Assembly: GCF_003989135.1 (NCBI RefSeq)
Contig: NZ_RYZZ01000006.1
Span: 186,001-250,000, forward strand
Length of the DNA stretch: 64,000 bases
Direction of reading: 5' to 3'
Origin: Peribacillus cavernae
GTDB lineage: Bacteria; Bacillota; Bacilli; Bacillales; DSM-1321
Numbering within the stretch: position 1 is the first letter of the stretch; every line of letters starts with the position of its first letter. Shown here piece by piece: positions 1-8,397 of this stretch. The position numbers and the translations under genes are program-made. A model generated the notes under the pieces. The model ran no database searches. It was not told where the DNA came from and was given only the letters and a program-made list of their open reading frames with translations.

Positions 1-47
1 CTTAAGAAATGAGCTCAAGAAATATAGTACTCACAGGGGATAGATGC

Positions 48-392
48 ATGTCAAAACAAATCCATGAATTCAATGATATTCTCAGAAAGCTTAGAAAAGA
101 ATTATTTGGGAAAGGACCGGAAAAAATCCATACCGTTTTTATTGAAAATAAAGCGATTTCGACCTTATACGGGAACCTGACACCGACGGAAAAATTTATT
201 GCCCGGACTCCTGAAGGCCGGGATATGGTTCATTCGGCCAGGACAAAACTGATACAGGAAGTGTATAAGAATTCCCCACCGGAAGGGATGAATACACTGG
301 TAGGTGCAACATTGATCCACTTGTTTTCAGATATCAAGGTGGAAGAGGATATCGGCATTTCCGTATTTATCTTTGACAAAAACATTACATAA
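48..392 (+). CDS. MpsC-family (DUF2294) protein
   Basis: Small soluble protein of about 114 residues matching the DUF2294/MpsC family, which is linked by name to Na+-translocating membrane-potential systems but has no settled biochemical role. The ATG at 48 is chosen because AGGGGA lies 7 bases upstream; an upstream in-frame ATG at 9 has no ribosome binding site. No signal peptide or membrane segment is visible. It ends 16 bases before fdhD and is probably cotranscribed with it. Proteins of this family often sit beside formate dehydrogenase genes in Bacillus, so the dehydrogenase may lie just upstream of the window (inference). Confidence 0.75.
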   Translation: MSKQIHEFNDILRKLRKELFGKGPEKIHTVFIENKAISTLYGNLTPTEKFIARTPEGRDMVHSARTKLIQEVYKNSPPEGMNTLVGATLIHLFSDIKVEEDIGISVFIFDKNIT

Positions 393-408
393 AAAGGAGG
401 GGACTATA

Positions 409-1218
409 ATGAAGGCATTAGAGGTAAAACGGGACATTCTCCGTTTTTCGAATTCAGAGGCAACATGGACAGAAGACAGCGTCGTAACTGAATACCCTGT
501 TACCGTGAAAATCAATGGAGAAGAATTCGTCACAATGGTTTGTACGCCAGAGTACATCGAAGATATGATTGTTGGTTACCTGGCCTCTGAGGGAATTATT
601 AAAAAAGCTGAGGATATCGACGAAATCTGGGTGCAGGAAAAGGATGGCGTGGCACACGTCAAAACCAATAAGATCAATCCTTATTACCATAAGCTGCAAA
701 ATAAGCGCTATATTACTTCGTGTTGCGGAATGAGCAGACAAGGATTTGTCTTTGCCAATGATGCATTAACCGCAAAAAAGATGGAACAAATTACTGTGAA
801 AGTCTCCCCTGAGGATTGTTTTCGGTTAATGGACGAGCTGCAAAGGTCGGCTGAGATGTTTCAAAAAACTGGCGGTGTCCACAATGCCGCACTTTGTGAT
901 TTAAACGGCACCCTTCTCAGCAGAATGGACATCGGCAGGCACAATGCCCTGGATAAAATCTATGGATATTGTCTGCGCAACAACATTACGATACGTGACA
1001 AAATACTAGTCTTCAGCGGCCGTATTTCTTCGGAAATCCTGTTAAAGGTGGCGAAAATCGGCTGTGAGATTGTCATATCAAAGTCGGCGCCCACCGAGCT
1101 TGCCCTGCAGGCCGCCGAAGAACTAGGGATCACTGCCATCGGCTTCGTCAGGAACCAATCATTAAATGTGTACACCTGTCCAGAGCGGGTCAAGTTGGAA
1201 CAGGAACTTAATGCATAA
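409..1218 (+). CDS. fdhD: Formate dehydrogenase accessory sulfurtransferase FdhD
   Basis: FdhD passes sulfur from IscS-type desulfurase to the molybdenum cofactor of formate dehydrogenase in the cytoplasm. The 269-residue length is normal. Visible family motifs are the Cys pair in TSCCGMSRQG (around residue 105), GGVHNAALCD, DIGRHNALDKIYGY and FSGRISSEIL. The ATG at 409 follows AAAAAGGAGGGG by 6 bases; an earlier in-frame ATG (373) lies inside the upstream gene. It shares a likely transcript with the MpsC-family gene and is followed by a bidirectional terminator. Identification is firm. Confidence 0.93.
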   Translation: MKALEVKRDILRFSNSEATWTEDSVVTEYPVTVKINGEEFVTMVCTPEYIEDMIVGYLASEGIIKKAEDIDEIWVQEKDGVAHVKTNKINPYYHKLQNKRYITSCCGMSRQGFVFANDALTAKKMEQITVKVSPEDCFRLMDELQRSAEMFQKTGGVHNAALCDLNGTLLSRMDIGRHNALDKIYGYCLRNNITIRDKILVFSGRISSEILLKVAKIGCEIVISKSAPTELALQAAEELGITAIGFVRNQSLNVYTCPERVKLEQELNA

Positions 1219-1288
1219 TACGAGATAATTCTTTTCGTAATATACGAGGTATGTTCAAATGAAAACTTGTCTGAATTATATTAAAAAA

Positions 1289-1340
1289 GGGTCTGTCCAA
1301 AAGTCAACAATGACTGAAATGGACAAACCCTTGTTCTTTT
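1289..1340. terminator. Bidirectional terminator between fdhD and AI-2E permease
   Basis: GGGTCTGTCCA (1289-1299) pairs with TGGACAAACCC (1320-1330), with an inner AGTCA/TGACT stem. An A run precedes it and a T-rich run follows, so it can stop both converging transcripts. Confidence 0.75.
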
Positions 1341-1384
1341 TGGCAAGCACAGTAGCAGAACTTTTTGCTATATTATTTCAACTG

Positions 1385-2488
1385 CTACATCGTACCCGTT
1401 TCATCTGCTGTTTCAGTCACATTCTTTCTTTGCCGCAAACGATAAAACAAGCGGAAGTTTTTAACCAGGGTCTTGATTACGGAATAGAGCGGAATCGCAA
1501 TCAAGATACCAATAAAACCGTAAATGGAACCTGCAACCAAAAGCAGGAGAATAATTGTCAGAGGATGAATTTGGAGACGCTTGCCCATTACATGGGGCGT
1601 TACCAGGTTCCCTTCGAGCTGCTGAACAATGACGAGAACTAGTAAAACCTTCAAGGCCATGATAGGCTCGTGCTGAAGTGCAACGAATAATGCCGGAATG
1701 ATTCCGATGAACGGGCCAAGAAAAGGGACGACCGTCAAAAACATCGCAAACAATGCCAGAACGATTGCGTAATCAAGTCCGATAATCATGTAGCCTATAT
1801 ACATTAACACACCGTCCACGACCGCAATCGTAAGTTGACCGACGATATAGGTCGATAATGTCTTATCAACGTCTTTTACTATTTTGTTGCCTTCATTCTC
1901 AACATTATTCGGAATATATTTGAGAAGAAATGGCTTTAGCTTTTCGTCATCCTTCAGAAAATAAAAAAGAATGAACGGTACAATAATCAAAACTGTTGCT
2001 ATGCTTGTGATCGTTGAAAAGATCTGGACTAGATTGCCTGTGATCTGAGAAGAGATTGATTGAAAATAGCCGATTGCTTTTCCTTGAATATTTTCGCTGT
2101 CTTTTACCATACCAAAGTCATTTTCTTTGATCGCTTCCTCGGATTTGTCGGAAAACTCTTTGACCTTATTTGGAAATTGACTAGAAAGGTTTTGCACCTG
2201 TTCAGAAACTGCAGGGCCAAAATAGTGTACCACAAGGAATATGACTCCCACAGCAGTTGCAAATACTGCCAAGATGCTAATTGTTTTTGGGAGGAATTTG
2301 GATAACAGCTTTACGAGCGGCCTGACAATATAATAAAGCAGACCGGCAATAAGGATTGGGAAAAAGATGGTAGCAATCATTTTTTGGAATGGCGCGAAAA
2401 AATAATCCATTTTCCCGAGTAAGTAAATAATGAGTATTGTTAGTAAAATACCTGCTGCATATTTGAAAAACGGTTTATTGATCCACAA
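1385..2488 (-). CDS. AI-2E family (UPF0118) transporter
   Basis: Polytopic membrane protein of 367 residues of the AI-2E/PerM superfamily, whose members include autoinducer exporters and ion or proton exchangers; substrate unknown here. There are two N-terminal membrane hairpins, a hydrophilic segment (about residues 95-140) and a conserved C-terminal permease half containing LFAMFLTVVPFLGPFIG and EGNLVTPHVMGKRLQIHP. The start is set at the TTG complementary to 2486-2488, because GAGGAGG lies 7 bases upstream; the longest ORF begins at 2599 but has no ribosome binding site and adds 37 poorly conserved residues. It is transcribed alone, divergent from the phosphoesterase gene. Confidence 0.85.
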   Translation of the reverse strand: MWINKPFFKYAAGILLTILIIYLLGKMDYFFAPFQKMIATIFFPILIAGLLYYIVRPLVKLLSKFLPKTISILAVFATAVGVIFLVVHYFGPAVSEQVQNLSSQFPNKVKEFSDKSEEAIKENDFGMVKDSENIQGKAIGYFQSISSQITGNLVQIFSTITSIATVLIIVPFILFYFLKDDEKLKPFLLKYIPNNVENEGNKIVKDVDKTLSTYIVGQLTIAVVDGVLMYIGYMIIGLDYAIVLALFAMFLTVVPFLGPFIGIIPALFVALQHEPIMALKVLLVLVIVQQLEGNLVTPHVMGKRLQIHPLTIILLLLVAGSIYGFIGILIAIPLYSVIKTLVKNFRLFYRLRQRKNVTETADETGTM

Positions 2489-2658
2489 AATGTATACCTC
2501 CTCAGCGTTTTCATCTGGATCTGTCTGCTTAACTAATTCCTTCTTTTTCGTAATAGTAAACTTTTCAGGCAAGGTTATGAAAAAGCGAAACGGAACCATG
2601 AAAAGCTGAGTGTCTTTTTTGATCAGGAAACTCAGTGTATCAACTAGATAATATGATT

Positions 2659-2705
2659 AGCTTCTGTCCTTAAAATCGTGCAAAGGGACAGGAGCTTCTT
2701 TAATT
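2659..2705. other. Orphan hairpin in the 2489-2826 divergent spacer
   Basis: AGCTTCTGTCC (2659-2669) pairs with GGACAGGAGCT (2686-2696) at 10 of 11 positions and is followed by a short T-rich run. It lies between two divergently transcribed genes, where a terminator is not expected. Nothing else clear is seen in this 338-base spacer. Confidence 0.4.
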
Positions 2706-2826
2706 CATTTTATGCTTTTCTATTCATACATTCCCAAGAAAAAAACCCAATTCTTCCTTCATATTTTTTAACTTTCCAGGGAAACATGAACACAATGGCA
2801 CCTTATTGAATGAAAGGAGTTATTCT

Positions 2827-3795
2827 ATGAACAGCATTCACCGAATATTTCTCCTCTGTGTTACCCTTTTATTATTCACTGTTCCTGGTTTGGCTTCATC
2901 AAATGCCAGCAAACAATTCGACAAAGAAATTCCAATCATGCAGTTTCCGGTCCTGAGCGACGTTCATATATGCGGTGAGCCAAGAACAATTGAAGGGATT
3001 CCAATTTGCAGCGGACAAACCGATGAAAAGTTCCTCCACGCCTTGGAAGATTATCAGCAAATCGCCCCAGGGTACAAAGCGATTGCCATAATCGGAGATT
3101 TCACAAATCAAGGACTTGGCGAACAATATGATAAATTCATGAGTCTTTTGCAAACCGGTTCCAACCCTGGTGTGGATAAAATACTCGCGATCGGAAACCA
3201 TGAATTTTTTGAAGCCAGATACTGGAATCGCCCTTTGCTTTCCAATCAAATCCTTGTAAAAAGATTTATTACAAAAACGAATAGGGAAAATGTCTATTAC
3301 GATAAATGGATTGAGGGCTACCATTTTATAACACTTGGAAGTGAGAGAAAGCTTCCCGAAAACCCAAATGGTCCATATATATCTGACAAACAATATCGCT
3401 GGCTGGAACGAACCATTAGCATGAAGGCAAAAAAAAATAAACCAATCTTTGTTTTTCTTCATCAGCCAGTTAAGCATTCCGTATATGGCACAGAAGGAAA
3501 ATATACGGATTTTGAAGGAACAAGGTTAAAGGGTATCTTGCGTAAATATCCACAGACCATCCTATTCAGCGGCCATTCACATTATGAGCTGAATAACCCC
3601 AAAACAGTCTATCAGGACGGATTTACGATGGTCAATACATCTTCGGTAAGTTATGTAATGAGTAACAAAGGCAAAAAACCAGGATTATCGCAGGGTCTAC
3701 TTGTCGAAATATACAAAGACCGAGTAGAAATCAAGGCGAGGGAATTCAGTAACAAATCCTGGATCAAAACATTTACGGTCCAACTTGATAAATAG
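2827..3795 (+). CDS. Secreted metallophosphoesterase
   Basis: Calcineurin-like phosphoesterase of 322 residues with an N-terminal signal peptide ending near LASSNA (residue 25), so it acts outside the membrane. The dinuclear metal motifs are in order: DVHICGEP (D-x-H), GDFTNQG (G-D), GNHEF (G-N-H-E), HQP and FSGHSHYE (G-H-x-H). ATG 2827 follows AAAGGAG by 8 bases; an earlier in-frame start at 2806 has no such site. Substrate cannot be told; phosphodiesters or phosphomonoesters are known for the family. It is monocistronic, ending in its own terminator. Confidence 0.85.
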   Translation: MNSIHRIFLLCVTLLLFTVPGLASSNASKQFDKEIPIMQFPVLSDVHICGEPRTIEGIPICSGQTDEKFLHALEDYQQIAPGYKAIAIIGDFTNQGLGEQYDKFMSLLQTGSNPGVDKILAIGNHEFFEARYWNRPLLSNQILVKRFITKTNRENVYYDKWIEGYHFITLGSERKLPENPNGPYISDKQYRWLERTISMKAKKNKPIFVFLHQPVKHSVYGTEGKYTDFEGTRLKGILRKYPQTILFSGHSHYELNNPKTVYQDGFTMVNTSSVSYVMSNKGKKPGLSQGLLVEIYKDRVEIKAREFSNKSWIKTFTVQLDK

Positions 3796-3826
3796 CACCA
3801 TTACCGTCATGATGGTGCTGATTTTC
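3794..3826 (+). terminator. Terminator after phosphoesterase gene
   Basis: AGCACCAT (3794-3801) and ATGGTGCT (3812-3819) form a perfect 8-bp stem overlapping the stop codon, followed by GATTTTC. Confidence 0.65.
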
Positions 3827-3879
3827 AGCATAAATAGACGAAACTACATAAAAAAATCAGAATTTTTAATAATATGGGG

Positions 3880-3909
3880 TTGATGTTTATACAGATAAAG
3901 GAGTACAAT
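3880..3909 (+). promoter_or_regulatory. Possible sigma-A promoter of ilvE
   Basis: TTGATG (3880-3885), an 18-base spacer and TACAAT (3904-3909) lie about 50 bases before the ilvE start. No T-box or amino-acid leader is seen. Confidence 0.4.
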
Positions 3910-3961
3910 GGCTTTTATAGATTCCATGTATAATTTATTTTATTGATGAGGAGTTAACGGA

Positions 3962-5062
3962 ATGAATACACAAAATATAACAATCACCCTTAGCGAAACA
4001 AAAAAAGAAAAACCTCAATCCGATCAGCTTGAATTCGGGCAAGTATTCACGGACCATATGTTCATGATGGACTATACCGAAGAATTGGGCTGGCATGACC
4101 CTCGAATCGTTCCTTACCAGCCAATCACTTTAGATCCAGCTTCGATGATTTTTCACTACGGCCAATCCGTTTTTGAAGGATTGAAAGCATATCTAACAGA
4201 GGACGAAAGGATCTTGCTATTCCGTCCCGAAAAGAATTTTCAGCGCTTAAACAAGTCAAATGACAGACTTTGCATCCCTGAAATAGATGAGGAGCTGGCT
4301 CTCACTGCACTAAAGCAGCTGATTGAGACTGATCGGGAATGGATACCGACGGCAGAAGGCACCTCTCTTTATATCCGTCCCTTCGTCATTTCAACTGAAC
4401 CATATCTGGGGGTTGCACCTTCAGGTTCTTATAAATTCATCATGATCCTGTCTCCTGTCGGCTCATACTATAAAGAAGGCATTCATCCTGTTAAAATCGC
4501 TGTGGAAACACAATTTGTCCGGGCTGTAAACGGCGGGACAGGCACGGCAAAAACGGGTGGAAATTATGCTTCAAGTTTAAAAGCACAGGAAGTATCAGGA
4601 AAAATGGGCTATTCCCAGGTGTTATGGCTTGACGGAGTCGAAAAGAAATATATTGAAGAAGTCGGAAGCATGAATGTCTTTTTTAAGATCAACGGAGAAA
4701 TCATCACTCCTGCATTAAATGGCAGTATTCTTCAAGGAGTTACCCGGACTTCGATTATTGAATTGCTAAAATACTGGAATATCCCGGTAACCGAACGGAG
4801 AATCTCGATGGAAGAAGTTCGGCAGGCACATAAAAACGGGACATTAGAAGAAGCATTCGGGACCGGTACAGCTGCAGTCATTTCTCCGATTGGAGAATTC
4901 TTCTGGCAGGACGAGAAGTTACTCATCAATGAAGGCAAAACCGGGGAGCTTTCCAAAAAGTTATACGATACTTTGACTGGTATCCAACGCGGCAAACTGG
5001 AAGACCCGCTGGACTGGGTAGTCGAGGTCACAAAGGCGAGCAGTCTTTCCACTGTCCGTTAA
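3962..5062 (+). CDS. ilvE: Branched-chain amino acid aminotransferase
   Basis: PLP-dependent class IV aminotransferase of 366 residues that interconverts leucine, isoleucine and valine with their 2-oxo acids using glutamate/2-oxoglutarate. The N-terminal signature MIFHYGQSVFEGLKAY and the region GTAKTGGNYASSLKAQ are typical; the lysine binding PLP lies in the latter part (around residue 200). KKYIEEVGSMNVFF and the GTGTAAVISPIGE loop fit the large (ilvE-II) subfamily. ATG 3962 follows GAGGAG by 8 bases. It is flanked by terminators, so it is a single-gene unit. Confidence 0.93.
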   Translation: MNTQNITITLSETKKEKPQSDQLEFGQVFTDHMFMMDYTEELGWHDPRIVPYQPITLDPASMIFHYGQSVFEGLKAYLTEDERILLFRPEKNFQRLNKSNDRLCIPEIDEELALTALKQLIETDREWIPTAEGTSLYIRPFVISTEPYLGVAPSGSYKFIMILSPVGSYYKEGIHPVKIAVETQFVRAVNGGTGTAKTGGNYASSLKAQEVSGKMGYSQVLWLDGVEKKYIEEVGSMNVFFKINGEIITPALNGSILQGVTRTSIIELLKYWNIPVTERRISMEEVRQAHKNGTLEEAFGTGTAAVISPIGEFFWQDEKLLINEGKTGELSKKLYDTLTGIQRGKLEDPLDWVVEVTKASSLSTVR

Positions 5063-5090
5063 TCTCGTGACCCAGAATAGATTCAACTTA

Positions 5091-5124
5091 AAGGGCTCAA
5101 TCATTTAATGATTGAGCCCTTTTG
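5091..5124 (+). terminator. Terminator after ilvE
   Basis: AAGGGCTCAATCA (5091-5103) pairs perfectly with TGATTGAGCCCTT (5109-5121) around a 5-base loop; T residues follow. Confidence 0.85.
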
Positions 5125-5213
5125 AATTTGCTTTTTCTATATACGAAACTGTTTCGTTGCAGCCAGGCGAACAACTCACAGTGCCAGCAAAAACAATGCA
5201 TCGCACCCGTTAG

Positions 5214-5351
5214 AGTACGGAACATCAAGAAACGGTCGGTCGCCTGCTTGAATGGGATAAGGAAGGAACCGTCACACTTGTATATGCTGCCAAGGATCAG
5301 GAATACAATCATGTTGTGGTGTTACGGGATTTCCTTACGAACGATTCTTAA
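5214..5351 (+). pseudogene. DUF488 gene remnant (3' end only)
   Basis: In the frame ending at the TAA at 5349-5351 the sequence reads EHQETVGRLLEWDKEGTVTL, followed by VYAAKDQEYNHVVVLRDFL. This is the usual C-terminus of DUF488 proteins (a short Leu-Tyr-Ala-Ala-Lys-Asp-x-x-His-Asn-like signature). Upstream the frame is closed by a TAG at 5211, and no start, ribosome binding site or N-terminal two-thirds of the gene is present. It is therefore a decayed gene end, next to a second remnant. Confidence 0.6.
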
Positions 5352-5374
5352 GAAATGTGATAAAATAAGTATGG

Positions 5375-5515
5375 ATGCATCGTGATCTTGAAAAAGGCTT
5401 GCCTATTGAAGTAGAAAGCTTGCAAGGAAATGTCTTGGAACAAGCAAACAAACATGAAATTCAAGTACCGGTTATTCGTGCTATCTATTCACTTCTTCAT
5501 CCTTATATAAAATGA
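5375..5515 (+). pseudogene. Ketopantoate reductase (PanE/ApbA) gene remnant (3' end)
   Basis: The frame from 5375 to the TGA at 5513 reads MHRDLEKGLPIEVESLQGNV and then LEQANKHEIQVPVIRAIYSL. This matches the end of 2-dehydropantoate 2-reductases (substrate-binding helices followed by Val-Pro-x-x-x-x-x-Tyr-x-Leu). A normal protein is about 300 residues; only about 46 codons remain, with no NAD-binding domain upstream. The rest of the gap to 5665 shows nothing recognisable. Confidence 0.65.
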
Positions 5516-5674
5516 ACGAATTTATAATGGCTGATGATCCTAATCTCCATGGAAAGTCAGCTTTTTCTTTTTCCAGAGGTCATGCAGCGTTCAGAACTCT
5601 TCAAAATCTTGTTGCCATAAGTAAATTAGGCAGTAAAATAAAGATTATGATTTTTTCGAAACGGGGTGGACAGA

Positions 5675-6658
5675 TTGCGTCCAATTACGTTGGGTGTTTG
5701 TGCGGCTTTCTTTTTTGCTTTTACGTTTATTTTTAACCGGATGATGGATTTGTCTGGGGGAAGCTGGATTTGGAGTGCTTCGCTGCGCTATTTCTTTATG
5801 GTGCCGATGCTGCTTATTATCGTCTTATTCAAAAAGAGTCTGGTTCCGCTATTTGATGAGATGAAAAAGCGGCCACTATCATGGGTGTTATGGAGTACTA
5901 TCGGTTTTGGCCTGTTTTATGCTCCGATTTGTTTTGCTGCGGCTTACGGTCCGGGCTGGCTGATTGCCGGAACATGGCAGATTACGATTATCTCGGGGTC
6001 CTTGCTCGTCCCGTTATTCTATGAAACGATACAGACGGTGAATGGCCCTGCGCGGATAAGAGGAAGAATCCCGTATAAAGGGTTGGCGATGTCCCTGGTC
6101 ATCCTTTTTGGGGTCGCTCTTATGCAGTACGAACAGGCTTCAGAACTCTCCATAAGATATGCCATATTATGCGTGGTGCCGATTATCATCGCATCATTTG
6201 CATACCCGCTTGGAAACCGCAAAATGATGGAAATATGTGCAGGTCGGCTTGATGCCTGGCAGCGCGTTTTAGGGATGACGATTGCAAGCCTGCCGTTTTG
6301 GCTGATTCTCTCGTGTTACAGTTTCATCACAGTGGGAATGCCGGCAAAAGAACAGATATGGCAATCCGCGGGTGTTGCGCTATTTGCCGGCGTGTTTGCC
6401 ACGGTTCTTTTTTTTGCTGCAACCGATTTGGTGAAGGGGAACATGCGGAAATTAGGAGCTGTCGAATCCACTCAATCATTGGAAGTCTTATTTGCGGCGA
6501 CAGGAGAGATTCTTCTGCTCTCAACAATATGGCCTTCATTCATGTCATGGATGGGAATGGGGCTTGTGATAGTCGGCATGGTTCTGCATAGTTATGTTTC
6601 CACAAGGACAGAAAACACCGTTTTACAAGCTGTAAACAAAGAAAAATTCACAGGATAA
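5675..6658 (+). CDS. EmrE-type multidrug resistance efflux transporter (DMT superfamily)
   Basis: Integral membrane protein of about 327 residues with ten hydrophobic segments, of the drug/metabolite transporter superfamily and most like the long multidrug-resistance-efflux (PF13536-like) branch. N-terminal RPITLGVCAAFFFAFTFIFN and the central YGPGWLIAGTWQITII are characteristic. TTG 5675 is preferred because GGGGTGG lies 5 bases upstream; the longer frame opens at GTG 5666 inside that site. Substrate is unknown. Its 3' end overlaps the convergent LuxR gene by 11 bases. Confidence 0.75.
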   Translation: MRPITLGVCAAFFFAFTFIFNRMMDLSGGSWIWSASLRYFFMVPMLLIIVLFKKSLVPLFDEMKKRPLSWVLWSTIGFGLFYAPICFAAAYGPGWLIAGTWQITIISGSLLVPLFYETIQTVNGPARIRGRIPYKGLAMSLVILFGVALMQYEQASELSIRYAILCVVPIIIASFAYPLGNRKMMEICAGRLDAWQRVLGMTIASLPFWLILSCYSFITVGMPAKEQIWQSAGVALFAGVFATVLFFAATDLVKGNMRKLGAVESTQSLEVLFAATGEILLLSTIWPSFMSWMGMGLVIVGMVLHSYVSTRTENTVLQAVNKEKFTG

Positions 6659-7334
6659 TGCCTTTTCTCATTCCAACTGCAACTGCCTCGGCTCGGTGAT
6701 TAACGCCGAGCTTCCTTACGACAGAACTTATATAATCTCTAACCGTATATTCACTTACAGACATCATCGATGCCATCTCCTTCATTAAATATCCGTTGGC
6801 AAGGTGTTGAAGTACTTCCGTTTCCCGTTTACTAAGCGTGTTTTTTTCGGGGAACGAAGGAAAGAAGGGGACAGTCATGCGTTTGAAATAGTAGGAAAGA
6901 AGCGACAAATAATTTTTTGTAAATGGATATTCCCCAATATAGCTGTCTACCAAAACAAAACCAACCACAATATTAACGAGACTGATTGGAACAATGGCCA
7001 GCGTCGATAGTTCAAAATGGCGGACATACTTATCCGGAAACGAATTAAGGATATCCTCTCTGTTTATGAAAACAGGCTTATTTCTCGTTAAGGCCTGAAA
7101 AAGCGGGAAGATTGGTCGAACGTCATCCTTCACAGCTTCCAATGAAACCATTTTGTCATTTTCGATTAAGAATATTCCTTCACCTGTATGGCTCAATGGT
7201 GAGTAGGTAAACAACGAGGCACGCTGGAATGGAAAAAATTGAATGCATCCCCGCATCATCCATTCAGCTTTTTTCCGTACATCAGATACTTCTGCGATTT
7301 TTTCCATATATTCATAAACTGCTTGATCCATCAT
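6648..7334 (-). CDS. GAF-like sensor LuxR-type transcriptional regulator
   Basis: Protein of 228 residues with an N-terminal GAF-like sensory region (about residues 10-145, including STLAIVPISLVNIVVGFVLV) and a C-terminal LuxR/FixJ helix-turn-helix: LSKRETEVLQHLANGYLMKE then SEYTVRDYISSVVRKLGVNH. No receiver domain is present, so it is likely a one-component, ligand-sensing regulator. It is divergent from the R2lox operon with 153 bases between, which makes that operon its probable target (inference). A GGGGTG site lies 11 bases before the ATG at 7334; the second ATG at 7331 is equally possible. Confidence 0.82.
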   Translation of the reverse strand: MMDQAVYEYMEKIAEVSDVRKKAEWMMRGCIQFFPFQRASLFTYSPLSHTGEGIFLIENDKMVSLEAVKDDVRPIFPLFQALTRNKPVFINREDILNSFPDKYVRHFELSTLAIVPISLVNIVVGFVLVDSYIGEYPFTKNYLSLLSYYFKRMTVPFFPSFPEKNTLSKRETEVLQHLANGYLMKEMASMMSVSEYTVRDYISSVVRKLGVNHRAEAVAVGMRKGIIL

Positions 7335-7400
7335 TCGACATTTTTCACCCCTATATTTTCAGTGATGTTATTCCTGTTTCTTTCATCTTATAATATAGTG

Positions 7401-7465
7401 AAAGCCCTTACAATCCTGAATGTTTTTCATCGACATTCTTTCCTGTTTTGCTAGTGTCGGGCTTT
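7401..7465 (+). other. Possible folded leader or operator upstream of R2lox
   Basis: AAAGCCC (7401-7407) can pair with GGGCTTT (7459-7465), enclosing GAATGT (7418-7423) paired with ACATTC (7433-7438). It lies in the regulator-R2lox divergent spacer just before the R2lox ribosome binding site at about 7475. Confidence 0.35.
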
Positions 7466-7487
7466 ATATGTTCCCAGGAGGTTATGT

Positions 7488-8375
7488 ATGGAAAAGAGAA
7501 CGATTTTAACTACGAGTAAAAGAGGACTTTTGGAAGATTCCCTGCCGTTTCGCCTTTTTCAGAAAGCGAAACGGTTGGGGACCTGGAATCCAGCAGACAT
7601 TGATTTTACGCAGGATGCTAAGGATTGGCAAACATTCAGCCATGAACAAAAAGAAGGGATATTAAAGCTGATTTCGCAATTTCAGGCTGGGGAGGAAGCA
7701 GTAACAAGGGACTTGCTGCCATTAATGATGGTGATCGCGAAAGAAGGCCGTCTTGAGGAAGAAATGTTTTTAACCACCTTTTTATTTGAAGAAGCAAAGC
7801 ATACCGAATTTTTTAGGCTTGTTTTGAATGCACTCGGTGAAAAAGGAGACCTTTCCATTTATCATACGGAAACCTACGATACTATTTTCAATCAGATCCT
7901 CCCCAATGCAATGGAACGTCTTGTCGACGACCATTCACCTGAGGCCTTAGCCGAAGCTTCGACTGTTTATAATATGTTTGTCGAGGGTGTACTAGCTGAG
8001 ACAGGATACTATTCTTTTTATCAATCATTGGAACAGATTGGCACCATGCCGGGGCTATTGAAAGGCATCGGCTACTTAAAGAAGGATGAATCCCGCCATA
8101 TAGCTTACGGGACGTTCCTGCTGCAGCGTTTGATCAGTGAGCACCCACATATCTTTGATATTGTTACAAGCAAAATGGAACAATTAACACCGCTGGCCAT
8201 CCAGCTCAACCAGGAGGGAATGGTGGAAGATTCTCCATTTGGCAATGACTTTGAGGAGACAATGAATTTTACGATGAAGCAGCTATCCGTTCGGATGGAG
8301 ATTCTGGCAAGATCACAAGGCAGGAAAGTGGAGGAAATATATAAGCAGAAGGAAAGCGAATTCGGGATCGTATAA
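7488..8375 (+). CDS. R2-like ligand-binding oxidase (R2lox)
   Basis: Ferritin-fold Mn/Fe oxidase of 295 residues, related to ribonucleotide reductase R2 but of the R2lox group. The full metal ligand set can be read: E69, E102, H105 (FEEAKH), E166, E201 and H204 (KKDESRH). V72 (EEAV) and Y161 match the pair that forms a Val-Tyr ether cross-link in the Geobacillus R2lox, with a one-residue offset after about residue 150. R2lox proteins bind a long-chain fatty-acid-like ligand and are thought to do two-electron oxidations; the physiological substrate is unknown. CCAGGAGG precedes the ATG. It leads an operon with aldehyde and alcohol dehydrogenases 22 and 15 bases apart. Confidence 0.9.
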   Translation: MEKRTILTTSKRGLLEDSLPFRLFQKAKRLGTWNPADIDFTQDAKDWQTFSHEQKEGILKLISQFQAGEEAVTRDLLPLMMVIAKEGRLEEEMFLTTFLFEEAKHTEFFRLVLNALGEKGDLSIYHTETYDTIFNQILPNAMERLVDDHSPEALAEASTVYNMFVEGVLAETGYYSFYQSLEQIGTMPGLLKGIGYLKKDESRHIAYGTFLLQRLISEHPHIFDIVTSKMEQLTPLAIQLNQEGMVEDSPFGNDFEETMNFTMKQLSVRMEILARSQGRKVEEIYKQKESEFGIV

Positions 8376-8397
8376 CAAGCTAAAAGGAGGACGTTAC

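Noticed and set aside
1259-1642. 127-codon plus-strand ORF
   Set aside because: It crosses the terminator and lies opposite the AI-2E permease coding sequence, without a ribosome binding site.
3909-3947. 12-codon leader peptide before ilvE with AAAGGAG
   Set aside because: Its start overlaps the best -10 box, it is not rich in Leu/Ile/Val control codons and no attenuator follows.
5122-5385. 87-codon ORF downstream of ilvE
   Set aside because: Low-quality composition; another frame of the same DNA carries the recognisable DUF488 remnant.
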